From: Deinococcus sp.
Lineage (GTDB): Bacteria > Deinococcota > Deinococci > Deinococcales > Deinococcaceae
Assembly: GCA_025351205.1 (NCBI GenBank)
Contig: JANXWI010000058.1
Location: 1-13,332, forward strand
DNA: 13,332 bases
Reading direction: 5' to 3'
The notes beneath the pieces are model-generated. The model saw only the letters and a program-made list of their open reading frames with translations. It searched no databases and was not told where the DNA came from. Shown here one piece after another: positions 7,871-13,332 of the stretch (within the stretch, counting starts at the first letter, position 1; every line of letters begins with the position of its first letter). A program made the translations under genes and the position numbers.

Positions 7871-8275
7871 CTAAAACCAGTTCTCAACGTTCAGCCCTGG
7901 TACCCGCTCAAACTCGCTGACATTGTTGGTCACGAGCGGCAGCCCGGTGCTCAGGGCGTGAGCGGCGATCAGCAGGTCATTGGGGCCAATCGGGGTTCCG
8001 GCGGCCTGAAGTGTGGCCCGCAGATCACCGTACTGCCACGCGGCAGCATCGTCGTAGGGCACGCTGATCAGATCGAGCAGAAAGGTTTCCAGCGCCTCAC
8101 GGCTCCCGGCCCGCCGACTTTTTGCCACACCGAACGTCAATTCCGAGACGGTGATGCTGCTCACACCGAGGTCACCAACCCTGTGACGTCCGAACACCTC
8201 GGCGACATGCGGCGGCTTTTTATTGATGATGTAGATGCAGGTATTGGTGTCCAGAAAATATTTGACTCCAGACAC
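7871..8275 (-). CDS. vapC: VapC toxin, PIN-domain ribonuclease
   Basis: A 134-aa classic VapC. Motifs: YFLDTNTCIYI (Asp9, Asn11), SSITVSELTFGV (Glu45), PIGPNDLLIAAHA (Asp100) and LVTNNVSEFERVPGLNVENW at the C-terminus, all as in VapC proteins that cleave initiator tRNA, though the target here is only inferred. The start is GTG at 8273-8275, three bases after the vapB stop; no ATG is close enough to keep strand 1. It forms an operon with the AbrB-type antitoxin upstream. It is complete and unbroken, and ends shortly before boundary repeat D. Confidence 0.93.
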   Translation of the reverse strand: MSGVKYFLDTNTCIYIINKKPPHVAEVFGRHRVGDLGVSSITVSELTFGVAKSRRAGSREALETFLLDLISVPYDDAAAWQYGDLRATLQAAGTPIGPNDLLIAAHALSTGLPLVTNNVSEFERVPGLNVENWF

Positions 8276-8278
8276 AAG

Positions 8279-8527
8279 CTAGAAACCGTCCCAGTCGCGT
8301 TCCTGCATTTTCCCCTGATCGCGCTCGATCTCAAAATCGGGTCCGAATTTCTCCAGACTGGCGAGCAGGTTGCTCCAGTGGTTGTTCCGTGGCAGCAACA
8401 AAACGCCCTCTCCGACACGCTTCAGAATGACTTCCTGGCCTTCAAACCGGTAAGCCTGCGGCAACCGCACGGCCTGACTGCGACCTGTCTGGAAGAGCTT
8501 GGCCGTGTCGTACTTGGGCGTTGTCAT
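8279..8527 (-). CDS. vapB: VapB antitoxin, AbrB/MazE-type
   Basis: An 82-aa antitoxin with a swapped-hairpin (AbrB/MazE) DNA-binding domain: TAKLFQTGRSQAVRLPQAYR, then FEGQEVILKRVGEGVLLLP. The C-terminal part, including EKFGPDFEIERDQ, is the usual toxin-binding tail. ATG at 8525-8527 was chosen over one 27 nt upstream because AGGAGG (8533-8538 on the minus strand) lies 5 nt before it and because the family begins near TAKLF. The longer version would also start inside the operator palindrome. It is expected to bind VapC and, as a complex, repress the operon. Confidence 0.92.
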   Translation of the reverse strand: MTTPKYDTAKLFQTGRSQAVRLPQAYRFEGQEVILKRVGEGVLLLPRNNHWSNLLASLEKFGPDFEIERDQGKMQERDWDGF

Positions 8528-8532
8528 GATGG

Positions 8533-8561
8533 CCTCCTGCATGGTAGATACCACGAGTATA
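8533..8561 (-). promoter_or_regulatory. Promoter, operator palindrome and RBS of vapBC
   Basis: On the minus strand: a -10-like TATACT (8556-8561), the perfect 12-bp palindrome TGGTATCTACCA (8542-8553) covering the expected transcription start, then AGGAGG (8533-8538) ahead of the ATG. A palindrome at the transcription start is the usual place for VapB/VapC autorepression. Unlike the RHH and nucleotidyltransferase modules, this operon has a true Shine-Dalgarno sequence. Confidence 0.6.
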
Positions 8562-8584
8562 TATCATCGCTCAAATAGCTACAG

Positions 8585-8656
8585 GCTGAAGCCGGGCCTG
8601 GAGCGGGGGGTGGGCTTGGGAGTGGCGTGGTCAGGGGCTGGCGTGGTCAGGGGGTG
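8585..8656. repeat. Boundary repeat E, with partial internal duplication
   Basis: Fifth copy, upstream of vapB. After the usual core, the block ggcgtggtcagggg is present twice (around 8625-8637 and 8641-8653). No intact gene ends at either tca, so this copy marks the right edge of the array, or a lost module. Confidence 0.8.
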
Positions 8657-8859
8657 GCGGTGTCATTCTATCGGCGCGGTAAGAAAGCGGAGCGGAACTG
8701 CCGGCATGGGCGTCAGTGTGTAGACCCTGCTCAGATGGAAGTCCTGCGGTAAGCCCCAGGCGACGTTGATAATAGAAATCAAGACCTCGAAACCGCTGGC
8801 CGGGTCGGTGGCGCAACTGGTCGGTGCAGGCACCCGCCCAGCGCCTGGCCCTGGGCCGC
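8657..8859. other. Gene-free stretch right of the TA array, possible gene remnant
   Basis: No convincing intact gene. On the minus strand, a frame ending at 8663 encodes WGLPQDFHLSRVYTLTPMPA and neighbouring residues, loosely like the CheW-type pattern of a GLP segment, a VR-like turn and TPxPxxP. It has no credible start and stops beside repeat E. I treat it as a possible remnant and do not assign a function. Confidence 0.25.
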
Positions 8860-8865
8860 TACAGT
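8860..8865 (+). promoter_or_regulatory. -10 box of a leaderless promoter, kinase gene
   Basis: TACAGT ends 6 nt before the ATG at 8872, the same geometry as at 6357, 7024 and 10301. No -35 box is recognisable. Confidence 0.4.
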
Positions 8866-8871
8866 GACAGC

Positions 8872-9564
8872 ATGGCGACTGCTTCAACCCATCGGCGCGG
8901 AACCTCGGCCCCCAATGTCGTCCAGGCGACCATTCCCGAACTCGTCGCGCTGGCCCGCAGCCTGATGGTGCCGGGCGAGCGGCGCATTCTGGGCGTCACC
9001 GGAGCGCCGGGGGCGGGCAAATCCACCCTCACGGCAGCGCTCACGGCGGCCATACCGGAGGCCGCGCTGGTGTCGATGGACGGCTTCCACCTCGCCAACG
9101 CCGAACTGACGCGCCTGGGCCGCCGGGAGCGCAAGGGCGCGCCGGACACCTTCGACGTGGGCGGCTACGCCGAGCTGCTCCTTCGCCTGCGCCGACAGGG
9201 GGGCCAGCCACAGGGCCAGACCATCTACGCGCCGCTGTTCGACCGCCAGCTGGAAGAATCCATCGGCAGCGCCCTGCCCGTGCCGCCGGACGCAGGGCTG
9301 ATCATCACCGAGGGCAATTACCTGCTGCTGGACACGGGAGGCTGGGAACACGCCTTGGCGGCCATCGACGTGGTGTGGTTTCTGGAGGTGCCCGACAGCC
9401 TGAGGGTGCCGCGCCTGATCCGCCGCCATCAGCAGTTCGGCAGGTCCGCCGAGGGGGCCGAAGCGTGGGTGCAGCAGGTCGATGAGGGCAACGCCCGGCT
9501 GACCGGGGCCACGCGCTCGCGGGCCGATCTGGTGGTGCAGCTCGTGGACGCGGCAACGACATGA
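8872..9564 (+). CDS. P-loop nucleoside/nucleotide kinase-like protein
   Basis: A 230-aa protein of the uridine kinase/pantothenate kinase-like P-loop family, predicted to phosphorylate a small metabolite in the cytosol. Walker A GAPGAGKST is at 44-52, SMDGFHL at 68-74, RKGAPDTFDVGGY at 87-99, and IITEGNYLLLD at about 144-154. The DGFH and KGAPDTFD motifs are typical of the group annotated as nucleoside/nucleotide kinase family protein (YggC/FrcK-like); the substrate could be fructose, a nucleoside or pantothenate. An ATG 48 nt upstream (8824) is in frame, but 8872 follows the TACAGT box with leaderless spacing and keeps a normal family N-terminus. The stop overlaps the ATG of the broken SMI1/KNR4 gene (ATGA), so the two formed an operon. 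Confidence 0.85.
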   Translation: MATASTHRRGTSAPNVVQATIPELVALARSLMVPGERRILGVTGAPGAGKSTLTAALTAAIPEAALVSMDGFHLANAELTRLGRRERKGAPDTFDVGGYAELLLRLRRQGGQPQGQTIYAPLFDRQLEESIGSALPVPPDAGLIITEGNYLLLDTGGWEHALAAIDVVWFLEVPDSLRVPRLIRRHQQFGRSAEGAEAWVQQVDEGNARLTGATRSRADLVVQLVDAATT

Positions 9565-10277
9565 ACCCCTCAACGCCCCTGGAAACCATCGAGTAGAGGT
9601 ACGGCTTCACCTACCCGCCGCTGTACAAACAGCTGTACGCCGAGGGGCTGCTCGACATCGGCCAGACGGGACCGGACTGGCTGACCCGCGAGTTTCCCAG
9701 GCTGCGGCTGCGGCCACCGCTGCTGCTGTTCGGCAACGATTTCGAGCTAATGCAGTTCGCAGATATCGCCGAGGAAATCGCCGAACTTCTCGGCCCGGAC
9801 AGCTACTGGCAGCTTAGGCCGGAGCTGCGGTTCATCCCGTTTGCCATGAGCGGCGCAGGCGACCTGTACTGCTTTCATCCGAACGCGGCTACAGACGCGG
9901 GCGTGCCTGTCGTGTACGTCTGGCACGACGCCGACGAAGCCACTTTCAAGGCGAAAAACTTACAGGACTTCATGTTCCGGGGCCTGCTGGAAGCCGTGGC
10001 TGAGGTGGATGCAGACAGCCTGATCATGGTGGGGGGCTTCACAGAAAACTGCCGGACCATGCTCGGCACACACGGGCCGTTTCTCAGCACGCGGCAGCGG
10101 GGCGTGGTGGCCGACATTTACCAACGTGATCTGTCCGCGCAGGTCCGTCCCTTGCCTAGGGGACGGAACGCGACTTATCGGGGCCTGCTCTCAGATGAGG
10201 AACTGCAACAGCTGCTCGGCACCGAGATGGGCTTCGAGCAGCTTGACCAGAGCTTTGCCTACATGCGTGAGGGCTGA
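9561..10277 (+). pseudogene. SMI1/KNR4 (SUKH)-like protein, interrupted by amber codon 12
   Basis: From the ATG at 9561 the frame reads 11 codons (MNPSTPLETIE), then TAG at 9594-9596, and continues as good coding sequence to the TGA at 10275-10277. After the stop come RYGFTYPPLYKQLYAEGLL, then LLLFGNDFEL, LRFIPFAMSGAGDLYCFHP, VYVWHDADEATFKAKNLQDF, and an end near GFEQLDQSF. This fits the SMI1/KNR4 (SUKH) family of deinococci; SUKH proteins are often immunity proteins or of unknown role. Residues between the amber codon and the ATG at 9750 (e.g. YGFTYPP) belong to the conserved N-terminus, so re-initiation at 9750 would give a 175-aa protein lacking it. A recent nonsense mutation or a sequencing error are the simplest explanations; a suppressor tRNA is unlikely. 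It overlaps the kinase stop by ATGA. Confidence 0.8.
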
Positions 10278-10300
10278 GCGGTCCTCTGAGGCAACTCCGG

Positions 10301-10306
10301 TAGTCT
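10301..10306 (+). promoter_or_regulatory. -10 box of a leaderless promoter, gene at 10313
   Basis: TAGTCT ends 6 nt before GTG at 10313. The spacing matches the other leaderless starts of the window and supports choosing that GTG. Confidence 0.4.
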
Positions 10307-10312
10307 GTCAGG

Positions 10313-10897
10313 GTGCCCAAGCGCCCGCCACCCGTCACGCCGGAAGGCTTTCTCGCCACCCAGGACCTCAAGGAGCGCGGCTGGACCGCCCGGCTGATCC
10401 GCGAATTCCTGGGCGAGCACGACTCGGTGCGGCCCAACGGCCTGAAGATGGGACGCAGAAAGCTGCCGCCCGTCAAGCTGTACCGTGAAGACCGGGCCGC
10501 AGAGGCGGAGCGTGAGGAAGAGTTTCTGGTGGCGCAGGCAAAGGCGATGGACGCCCGTGAGCGGGCCGAGCGGGCGGGCCGCACCCGCCGGGCCAACCGC
10601 GAACGGCTTCTGGCGGCGCTGGCACAGGAATGGACCCCCAGCATTGCCGCGCTGCCCATCCGCAGGGGGGCCGTGCGGCTGGCCCGAGAACCGTACGCCG
10701 GGGCGCTGGCAAAGGAACTGAAGCGGGTGGCGGCGGCGGGCAGGCTGAGCAGCCAGGAGGAACGCTTCGTGAAAAAGGCGCTGGCCTTCCGCCTCGACGC
10801 GGCGCTGGCCTCGGCCTACGTCTGGTTTCCGGTACCGAAGGCGCAGGAACTGGAACTGGTGGGGCGATACGGTGTGCGGGACGATGGCTGGGAATAG
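10313..10897 (+). CDS. Conserved-looking protein of unknown function
   Basis: A 194-aa very basic, helix-rich protein I cannot assign to a family. The N-terminus (PPVTPEGFLATQDLKERGWT, then ARLIREFLGEHD) looks like a short helix-turn-helix-like or specificity segment followed by KMGRRKLPPVKLY. The middle (about residues 56-100) is a charged helix rich in Arg, Glu and Ala (REDRAAEAEREEEFLVAQAK), probably coiled coil. The C-terminal third (SSQEERFVKKALAFRLDAAL) is helical. GTG at 10313 follows TAGTCT by 6 nt. The TAG stop at 10895-10897 is the first three bases of the MITE-like element, so the original C-terminus may have been changed by that insertion. Nucleic-acid binding is a guess from composition only. 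Confidence 0.7.
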   Translation: MPKRPPPVTPEGFLATQDLKERGWTARLIREFLGEHDSVRPNGLKMGRRKLPPVKLYREDRAAEAEREEEFLVAQAKAMDARERAERAGRTRRANRERLLAALAQEWTPSIAALPIRRGAVRLAREPYAGALAKELKRVAAAGRLSSQEERFVKKALAFRLDAALASAYVWFPVPKAQELELVGRYGVRDDGWE

Positions 10898-11021
10898 AGC
10901 ATTTGTCATAATTCCACTGCCAAAACAACTGCCTTTTGTCAGCTCCATCATGCCCAATGCTCCACTAAATTCACTCCTTCCAGTCGGTCAAAAAGAGAAC
11001 GCCTTTTTGACAAATGCTCTA
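10895..11021. mobile_element. MITE-like element with 14-bp terminal inverted repeats
   Basis: The 127-bp segment begins tagagcatttgtca (10895-10908) and ends with the exact reverse complement tgacaaatgctcta (11008-11021). No transposase is encoded. Internal hairpins include gtcaaaaag...ctttttgac near the right end. Its left 66 bp (10897-10962) recur in opposite orientation at 13181-13246 with only 3 mismatches, showing a dispersed repeat family. A TA target duplication is possible but cannot be separated from the repeat ends. Confidence 0.75.
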
Positions 11022-11058
11022 GGACAGCGGCAGAATCACCCGCGTTCTGCCGCTGTCC
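11022..11058 (-). terminator. Strong hairpin at the end of the SDR gene
   Basis: A perfect 14-bp stem (ggacagcggcagaa at 11022-11035, ttctgccgctgtcc at 11045-11058) lies 10 nt past the SDR stop. No T tract follows on either strand; on the minus strand the MITE-like element begins immediately, so insertion may have replaced the tract. It could act on both converging genes. Confidence 0.65.
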
Positions 11059-11068
11059 CAAGCACCGT

Positions 11069-11992
11069 TCAGCTCAGCAGCAATCCGCCCGTGCTGCCGA
11101 ACAACCCGCCCGTGCTGTAGCTCGAATCGTCGCAGGCCAGGAACACGTACAGCGGCGCGATCTCGGCGGGCTGGCCGGGGCGGCCCATCGGCGTCTCGCT
11201 GCCAAACTGCTCGATCTTGTCCTGCGGCTGGCCTCCGCTCGGTTGCAGCGGCGTCCAGAAAGGGCCGGGGGCCACGGCGTTGACCCGGACGCCTTTCTCG
11301 GCCACCTGCTGCGCCAGGGCCTCGGTAAACGCCACCTGCGCCGCCTTGGTCGAGGCGTAGTCCAGCAGGTTGGGCGAGGGCTGCCGCGCCTGGATGGAAC
11401 TGGTGTTGATGATGCTGGCCCCCGGTTTCAGGTGGGGCATGGCCGCCTTGGTGATCCAGAACATGGCGTACACGTTGGTCTTGAAGGTGAGGTCGAACTG
11501 TTCGCTGCTCACGTCGGCAATCGACTGCTGGGCGGTCTGCCTGCCCGCGTTGTTCACCAGAATGTCCAGGCCGCCCAGGCCCTCGGCGGCCTGCTGCACC
11601 AGCCGGGTGCAGAACGCCTCGCTGGTGATGTCGCCCGGCAGCGCCAGTGCTCTGCGCCCGGCGTCCTGAATCAGTGTGATGACCTCCTGCGCGTCTTTCT
11701 CCTCGCTTTCCAGGTAGTTGATCGCCACGTCGGCCCCCTCGCGGGCAAAGGCGATGGCCACCGCCCGTCCGATGCCGCTGTCGCCGCCCGTGATCAGTGC
11801 CCTGCGGCCATTCAGGCGACCCGAACCCTTGTAACTCGCCTCGCCGTGGTCGGGTGCGGGGGTCATGGCGTGAACAGAGCCGGGCGCGTCCTGGGGCTGG
11901 CGCGGGAAGGGCGGCTGCGGATACTTGGTGGTCGGATCCTGCATGGCTGAGTCCTGGATGGCTGGGTCCTGCATGGCTGGGTCATGGGTCAT
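11069..11992 (-). CDS. SDR family NAD(P)-dependent oxidoreductase
   Basis: A 307-aa classical short-chain dehydrogenase with a long N-terminal extension, like the YghA/YhdF/YhxC stress-related group. The cofactor motif TGGDSGIG is at 68-75, NNAG at 147-150, catalytic Ser in INTSS at 195-199, and Tyr212/Lys216 in YASTK. PGPFWTPLQP is the post-catalytic loop seen in that group. The substrate is unknown. The first 20 residues contain three copies of a pentapeptide (DPAMQ, DPAIQ, DSAMQ) from a 15-bp tandem repeat, followed by a Pro/Gln-rich linker. ATG at 11992 was chosen because AAAGGA lies about 5 nt upstream. The C-terminus ends FGSTGGLLLS, a little unlike the usual TGQxxHVNGG ending, but the protein appears intact. 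Confidence 0.92.
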   Translation of the reverse strand: MTHDPAMQDPAIQDSAMQDPTTKYPQPPFPRQPQDAPGSVHAMTPAPDHGEASYKGSGRLNGRRALITGGDSGIGRAVAIAFAREGADVAINYLESEEKDAQEVITLIQDAGRRALALPGDITSEAFCTRLVQQAAEGLGGLDILVNNAGRQTAQQSIADVSSEQFDLTFKTNVYAMFWITKAAMPHLKPGASIINTSSIQARQPSPNLLDYASTKAAQVAFTEALAQQVAEKGVRVNAVAPGPFWTPLQPSGGQPQDKIEQFGSETPMGRPGQPAEIAPLYVFLACDDSSYSTGGLFGSTGGLLLS

Positions 11993-12133
11993 GGGTGTCC
12001 TTTACGGGCCGCCGGATGAAGGCAGCCGCCGCCCGACTATTGTTTGGCGTGGGCGGCCCGGCGGCGTGAACAGCTTCTTAACCCCACTTCAGCCAGGCTT
12101 GCGGAAACCTGTGGATTTGAAAACTCGGAAATT

Positions 12134-12303
12134 TCAATGGTGCGGACGTTTCCAAATCGAAACATTTGACATCGGTAGACACAGCGTTTTTAGCCCCTTC
12201 CCCTCAAGGGGAGAGGCTGGGATGGGGTGAACAGGCTCGGCTTCGCAGACGACGTTTTCAAGATTTGCCTTTTTTTCGACTGCGACACCGTCCGAACCAT
12301 TGA
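12134..12303. repeat. Imperfect inverted repeat pair in the SDR-lmbE intergenic region
   Basis: tcaatggtgcggacg (12134-12148) matches the reverse complement of cgtccgaaccattga (12289-12303) at 14 of 15 positions; weaker similarity continues about 15 bp inward to tcgaaa. The 170-bp interval has no gene and could be a decayed MITE. The intergenic stretch 11993-12337 otherwise holds only the hairpin repeat at 12192-12229. Confidence 0.5.
12192..12229. repeat. Palindromic ccccttcccctcaaggggag-type repeat
   Basis: The sequence agccccttcccctcaagggg, continuing to gagaggctgggatgggg, forms a hairpin (tcccc/gggga core with flanking agcc/ggct). It resembles intergenic repeats seen in many high-GC genomes. 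On the minus strand it is followed by TAAAAA, so it may also end transcription from lmbE. Confidence 0.45.
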
Positions 12304-12337
12304 ATTACGGCAGACGCTCTACAAACCAGGGAACGCT

Positions 12338-13126
12338 CTATCTCAGCACCCGGAAATACTCCGCGTAGGACACGCCCACCGCTCTGCCGCCGAACAGCCC
12401 GCGCATGCCCGCGCCACTGCCGCCGTTCTGGGTCACGTGCTGGGCCAGCGCCCGTTCCTTGGTGGCGATCACGCCGGAAATGTCTACCGCTACGTCGGGG
12501 CGGCGGCTCTGAAACAGGTAGACGGGCGGGCGGCCCGCGCCCAGGGTGCGCCAGAAGGCCAGCGTCACCCGTGCCGCGCCCTGATGGTCCACATGCAGGT
12601 AGGGCAGCGAGGGCAATTCGGGGTCGAAGATCAGCACGGCGTCGGGCCGCACCTCGTTGTAGACGGTCTGCACGTCCGGCAGGAAGCGCGGGTCTTTGGC
12701 GGAGGCCCTGTCAGGCAGGCCCAGAAAGCGCACCCGCGCGTACCCGTTGATCTTCGCGGCGGCCAGTTGTTCGCGCACGCGCGTGCCGGGCAGGTCGGCC
12801 ACCCGCGTGCGGTTTGGTCCCTTCTCACCTCTGGTCGCCACCACCACCTGCACGTCTGCGCCCGCACTGCTCAAACGCCGCAGCGTGCCGCCGACGTACC
12901 ACTCCAGGTCGTCCGGATGCCCGACGATGGCCAGCACCTTTTTCCCGCCGAGCAGTTCGGTTCCGGCCTTCAGGGCGACCTCCGGCGTGGCGGTCAGCTT
13001 TACCCGGAACACGAAGTACAGCGGCACCAGCACGGCGGCCAGCGCCAGCAGCCAGCCCAGAGAAGATCGCAGCCCACGGCGCACTCGGGCAGGGCGGGAA
13101 CGGCGGCGGGGCTTGATCAGGCGCAT
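12338..13126 (-). CDS. LmbE/PIG-L family deacetylase with N-terminal membrane anchor
   Basis: A 262-aa Zn-dependent N-acetyl-sugar deacetylase-like protein. A basic N-terminus (MRLIKPRRRSRPARVRRGLR) precedes one hydrophobic segment at about 24-40 (GWLLALAAVLVPLYFVF), suggesting an anchored catalytic domain outside the membrane. The metal motif is GHPDDLEW (His70, Asp72, Asp73; usually AHPDDE), with LHVDHQGA (His178, Asp180, His181) as the second site. The substrate is unknown; relatives act on GlcNAc conjugates such as thiol precursors or envelope glycans. A start 30 nt upstream (13156) is possible, but 13126 places the basic residues directly at the N-terminus and lies 7 nt after TACCAT. It is transcribed on its own, away from the window's end. 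Confidence 0.88.
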   Translation of the reverse strand: MRLIKPRRRSRPARVRRGLRSSLGWLLALAAVLVPLYFVFRVKLTATPEVALKAGTELLGGKKVLAIVGHPDDLEWYVGGTLRRLSSAGADVQVVVATRGEKGPNRTRVADLPGTRVREQLAAAKINGYARVRFLGLPDRASAKDPRFLPDVQTVYNEVRPDAVLIFDPELPSLPYLHVDHQGAARVTLAFWRTLGAGRPPVYLFQSRRPDVAVDISGVIATKERALAQHVTQNGGSGAGMRGLFGGRAVGVSYAEYFRVLR

Positions 13127-13133
13127 GGCCCGA

Positions 13134-13139
13134 ATGGTA
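13134..13139 (-). promoter_or_regulatory. Possible -10 box of the lmbE-like gene
   Basis: Minus-strand TACCAT ends 7 nt before the ATG at 13126, similar to the leaderless geometry elsewhere in the window. No -35 box is seen. Confidence 0.3.
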
Positions 13140-13180
13140 GGGCGAGGAAAGACCAAACATGGTGCAGATTCGGACGCTCA

Positions 13181-13246
13181 GAGCATTGGGCACGATGGAG
13201 CTGACAAAAGGCGGTTGTTTTGGCAGTGGAATGATGACAAATGCTC
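13181..13246. mobile_element. 66-bp copy of the MITE-like repeat (inverted orientation)
   Basis: Reverse complement of 10897-10962 with 3 mismatches in 66 bp, bounded by gagcatt and aatgctc, which are themselves inverted. It lacks the remaining 60 bp of the larger element, so the 66-bp unit may move or persist alone. It lies upstream of the lmbE-like gene. Confidence 0.75.
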
Positions 13247-13271
13247 CAGAGTCCAGAGATGTGGTCAGGGT

Positions 13272-13332
13272 TCAGGCGACCTGCACGGCAACGGCCCGCC
13301 CTCTCCAGATCGGGGGGCGGGCGGGGGGACCT
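13272..13332 (-). CDS. Possible C-terminal end of a gene running off the window
   Basis: A minus-strand frame is open from the window edge to TGA at 13272-13274, giving about 19 residues ending PPIWRGRAVAVQVA. Too short to identify or to be sure it codes. Confidence 0.2.
   Translation of the reverse strand, partial: GPPARPPIWRGRAVAVQVA

Noticed and set aside
7871..8527. Counting this vapBC as a duplicate of the module at 5747-6351
   Set aside because: The antitoxins belong to different folds (AbrB-type against RHH) and the PIN proteins share only the catalytic pattern.
7829..8578. 249-aa plus-strand open frame across vapBC
   Set aside because: The minus strand has a complete VapB/VapC pair with all motifs and an RBS; the plus-strand translation shows no family pattern.
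6377..8600. Boundary repeats as simple intrinsic terminators
   Set aside because: Only copy B has a perfect 7-bp stem with a following T-rich run; the other copies have weak or different stems, so termination alone does not explain conservation.
5701..8656. CRISPR array
   Set aside because: The repeats are imperfect and separated by 600-800 bp of coding modules, not by uniform short spacers.
8824..8871. Earlier ATG for the kinase-like gene
   Set aside because: It would add 16 residues without family similarity and would place the TACAGT box inside the gene.
12227..13204. 325-aa plus-strand open frame across the deacetylase
   Set aside because: His/Arg/Gln-rich shadow of the LmbE-like gene, which has clear metal-binding motifs on the other strand.

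Overview
The window reads as chromosomal DNA of a GC-rich bacterium, most probably Deinococcus. The evidence is a strongly GC-biased codon pattern, several genes with a TANNNT box 5-7 nt before the start codon (the leaderless arrangement common in Deinococcus), and the gene set itself (gcvP, an SMI1/KNR4-type protein, an SDR with a long N-terminal tail). The genus is an inference. No rRNA, tRNA, CRISPR array, integrase or complete insertion sequence was seen.

Layout. 1-2028: 3' two thirds of gcvP (glycine decarboxylase P-protein) with its terminator. 2167-3575: an abiEi/abiEii-type toxin-antitoxin (TA) pair lying between gcvP and a second, perfect 80-bp copy of the gcvP 3' end, which is followed by a second version of the same terminator. 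3716-5700: a strikingly AT-rich segment with one minus-strand gene for an OLD/PARIS-like AAA ATPase with a C-terminal TOPRIM-like domain. 5701-8656: four two-gene modules, all on the minus strand (PIN+RHH, nucleotidyltransferase+small partner, COG1569-type PIN+RHH, VapC+AbrB-type VapB), separated by five copies of a roughly 50-70 bp G-rich boundary repeat. 8657-8871: non-coding or decayed sequence. 8872-10897: a nucleoside/pantothenate-kinase-like P-loop protein, an SMI1/KNR4 gene broken by an in-frame amber codon, and an unknown 194-aa protein. 10895-11058: a MITE-like element and a terminator hairpin. 11069-11992: an SDR oxidoreductase (minus). 11993-12337: non-coding with repeats. 12338-13126: a membrane-anchored LmbE/PIG-L deacetylase (minus). 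13181-13246: a second copy of part of the MITE-like element.

The region from the gcvP tail to about 8.66 kb looks like a compact defence/TA island inserted at the 3' end of a housekeeping gene. The most unusual feature is its modularity. The DNA between the stop codon of one module and the start codon of the next is a conserved unit that carries the end of the upstream toxin gene, a potential G-quadruplex, a possible terminator and the leaderless promoter of the next module, while the coding pairs between the units are unrelated. This is cassette-like organisation, but no integron attC pair or recombinase is visible. Cassette exchange through homologous boundary units is a hypothesis that genome comparison could test.
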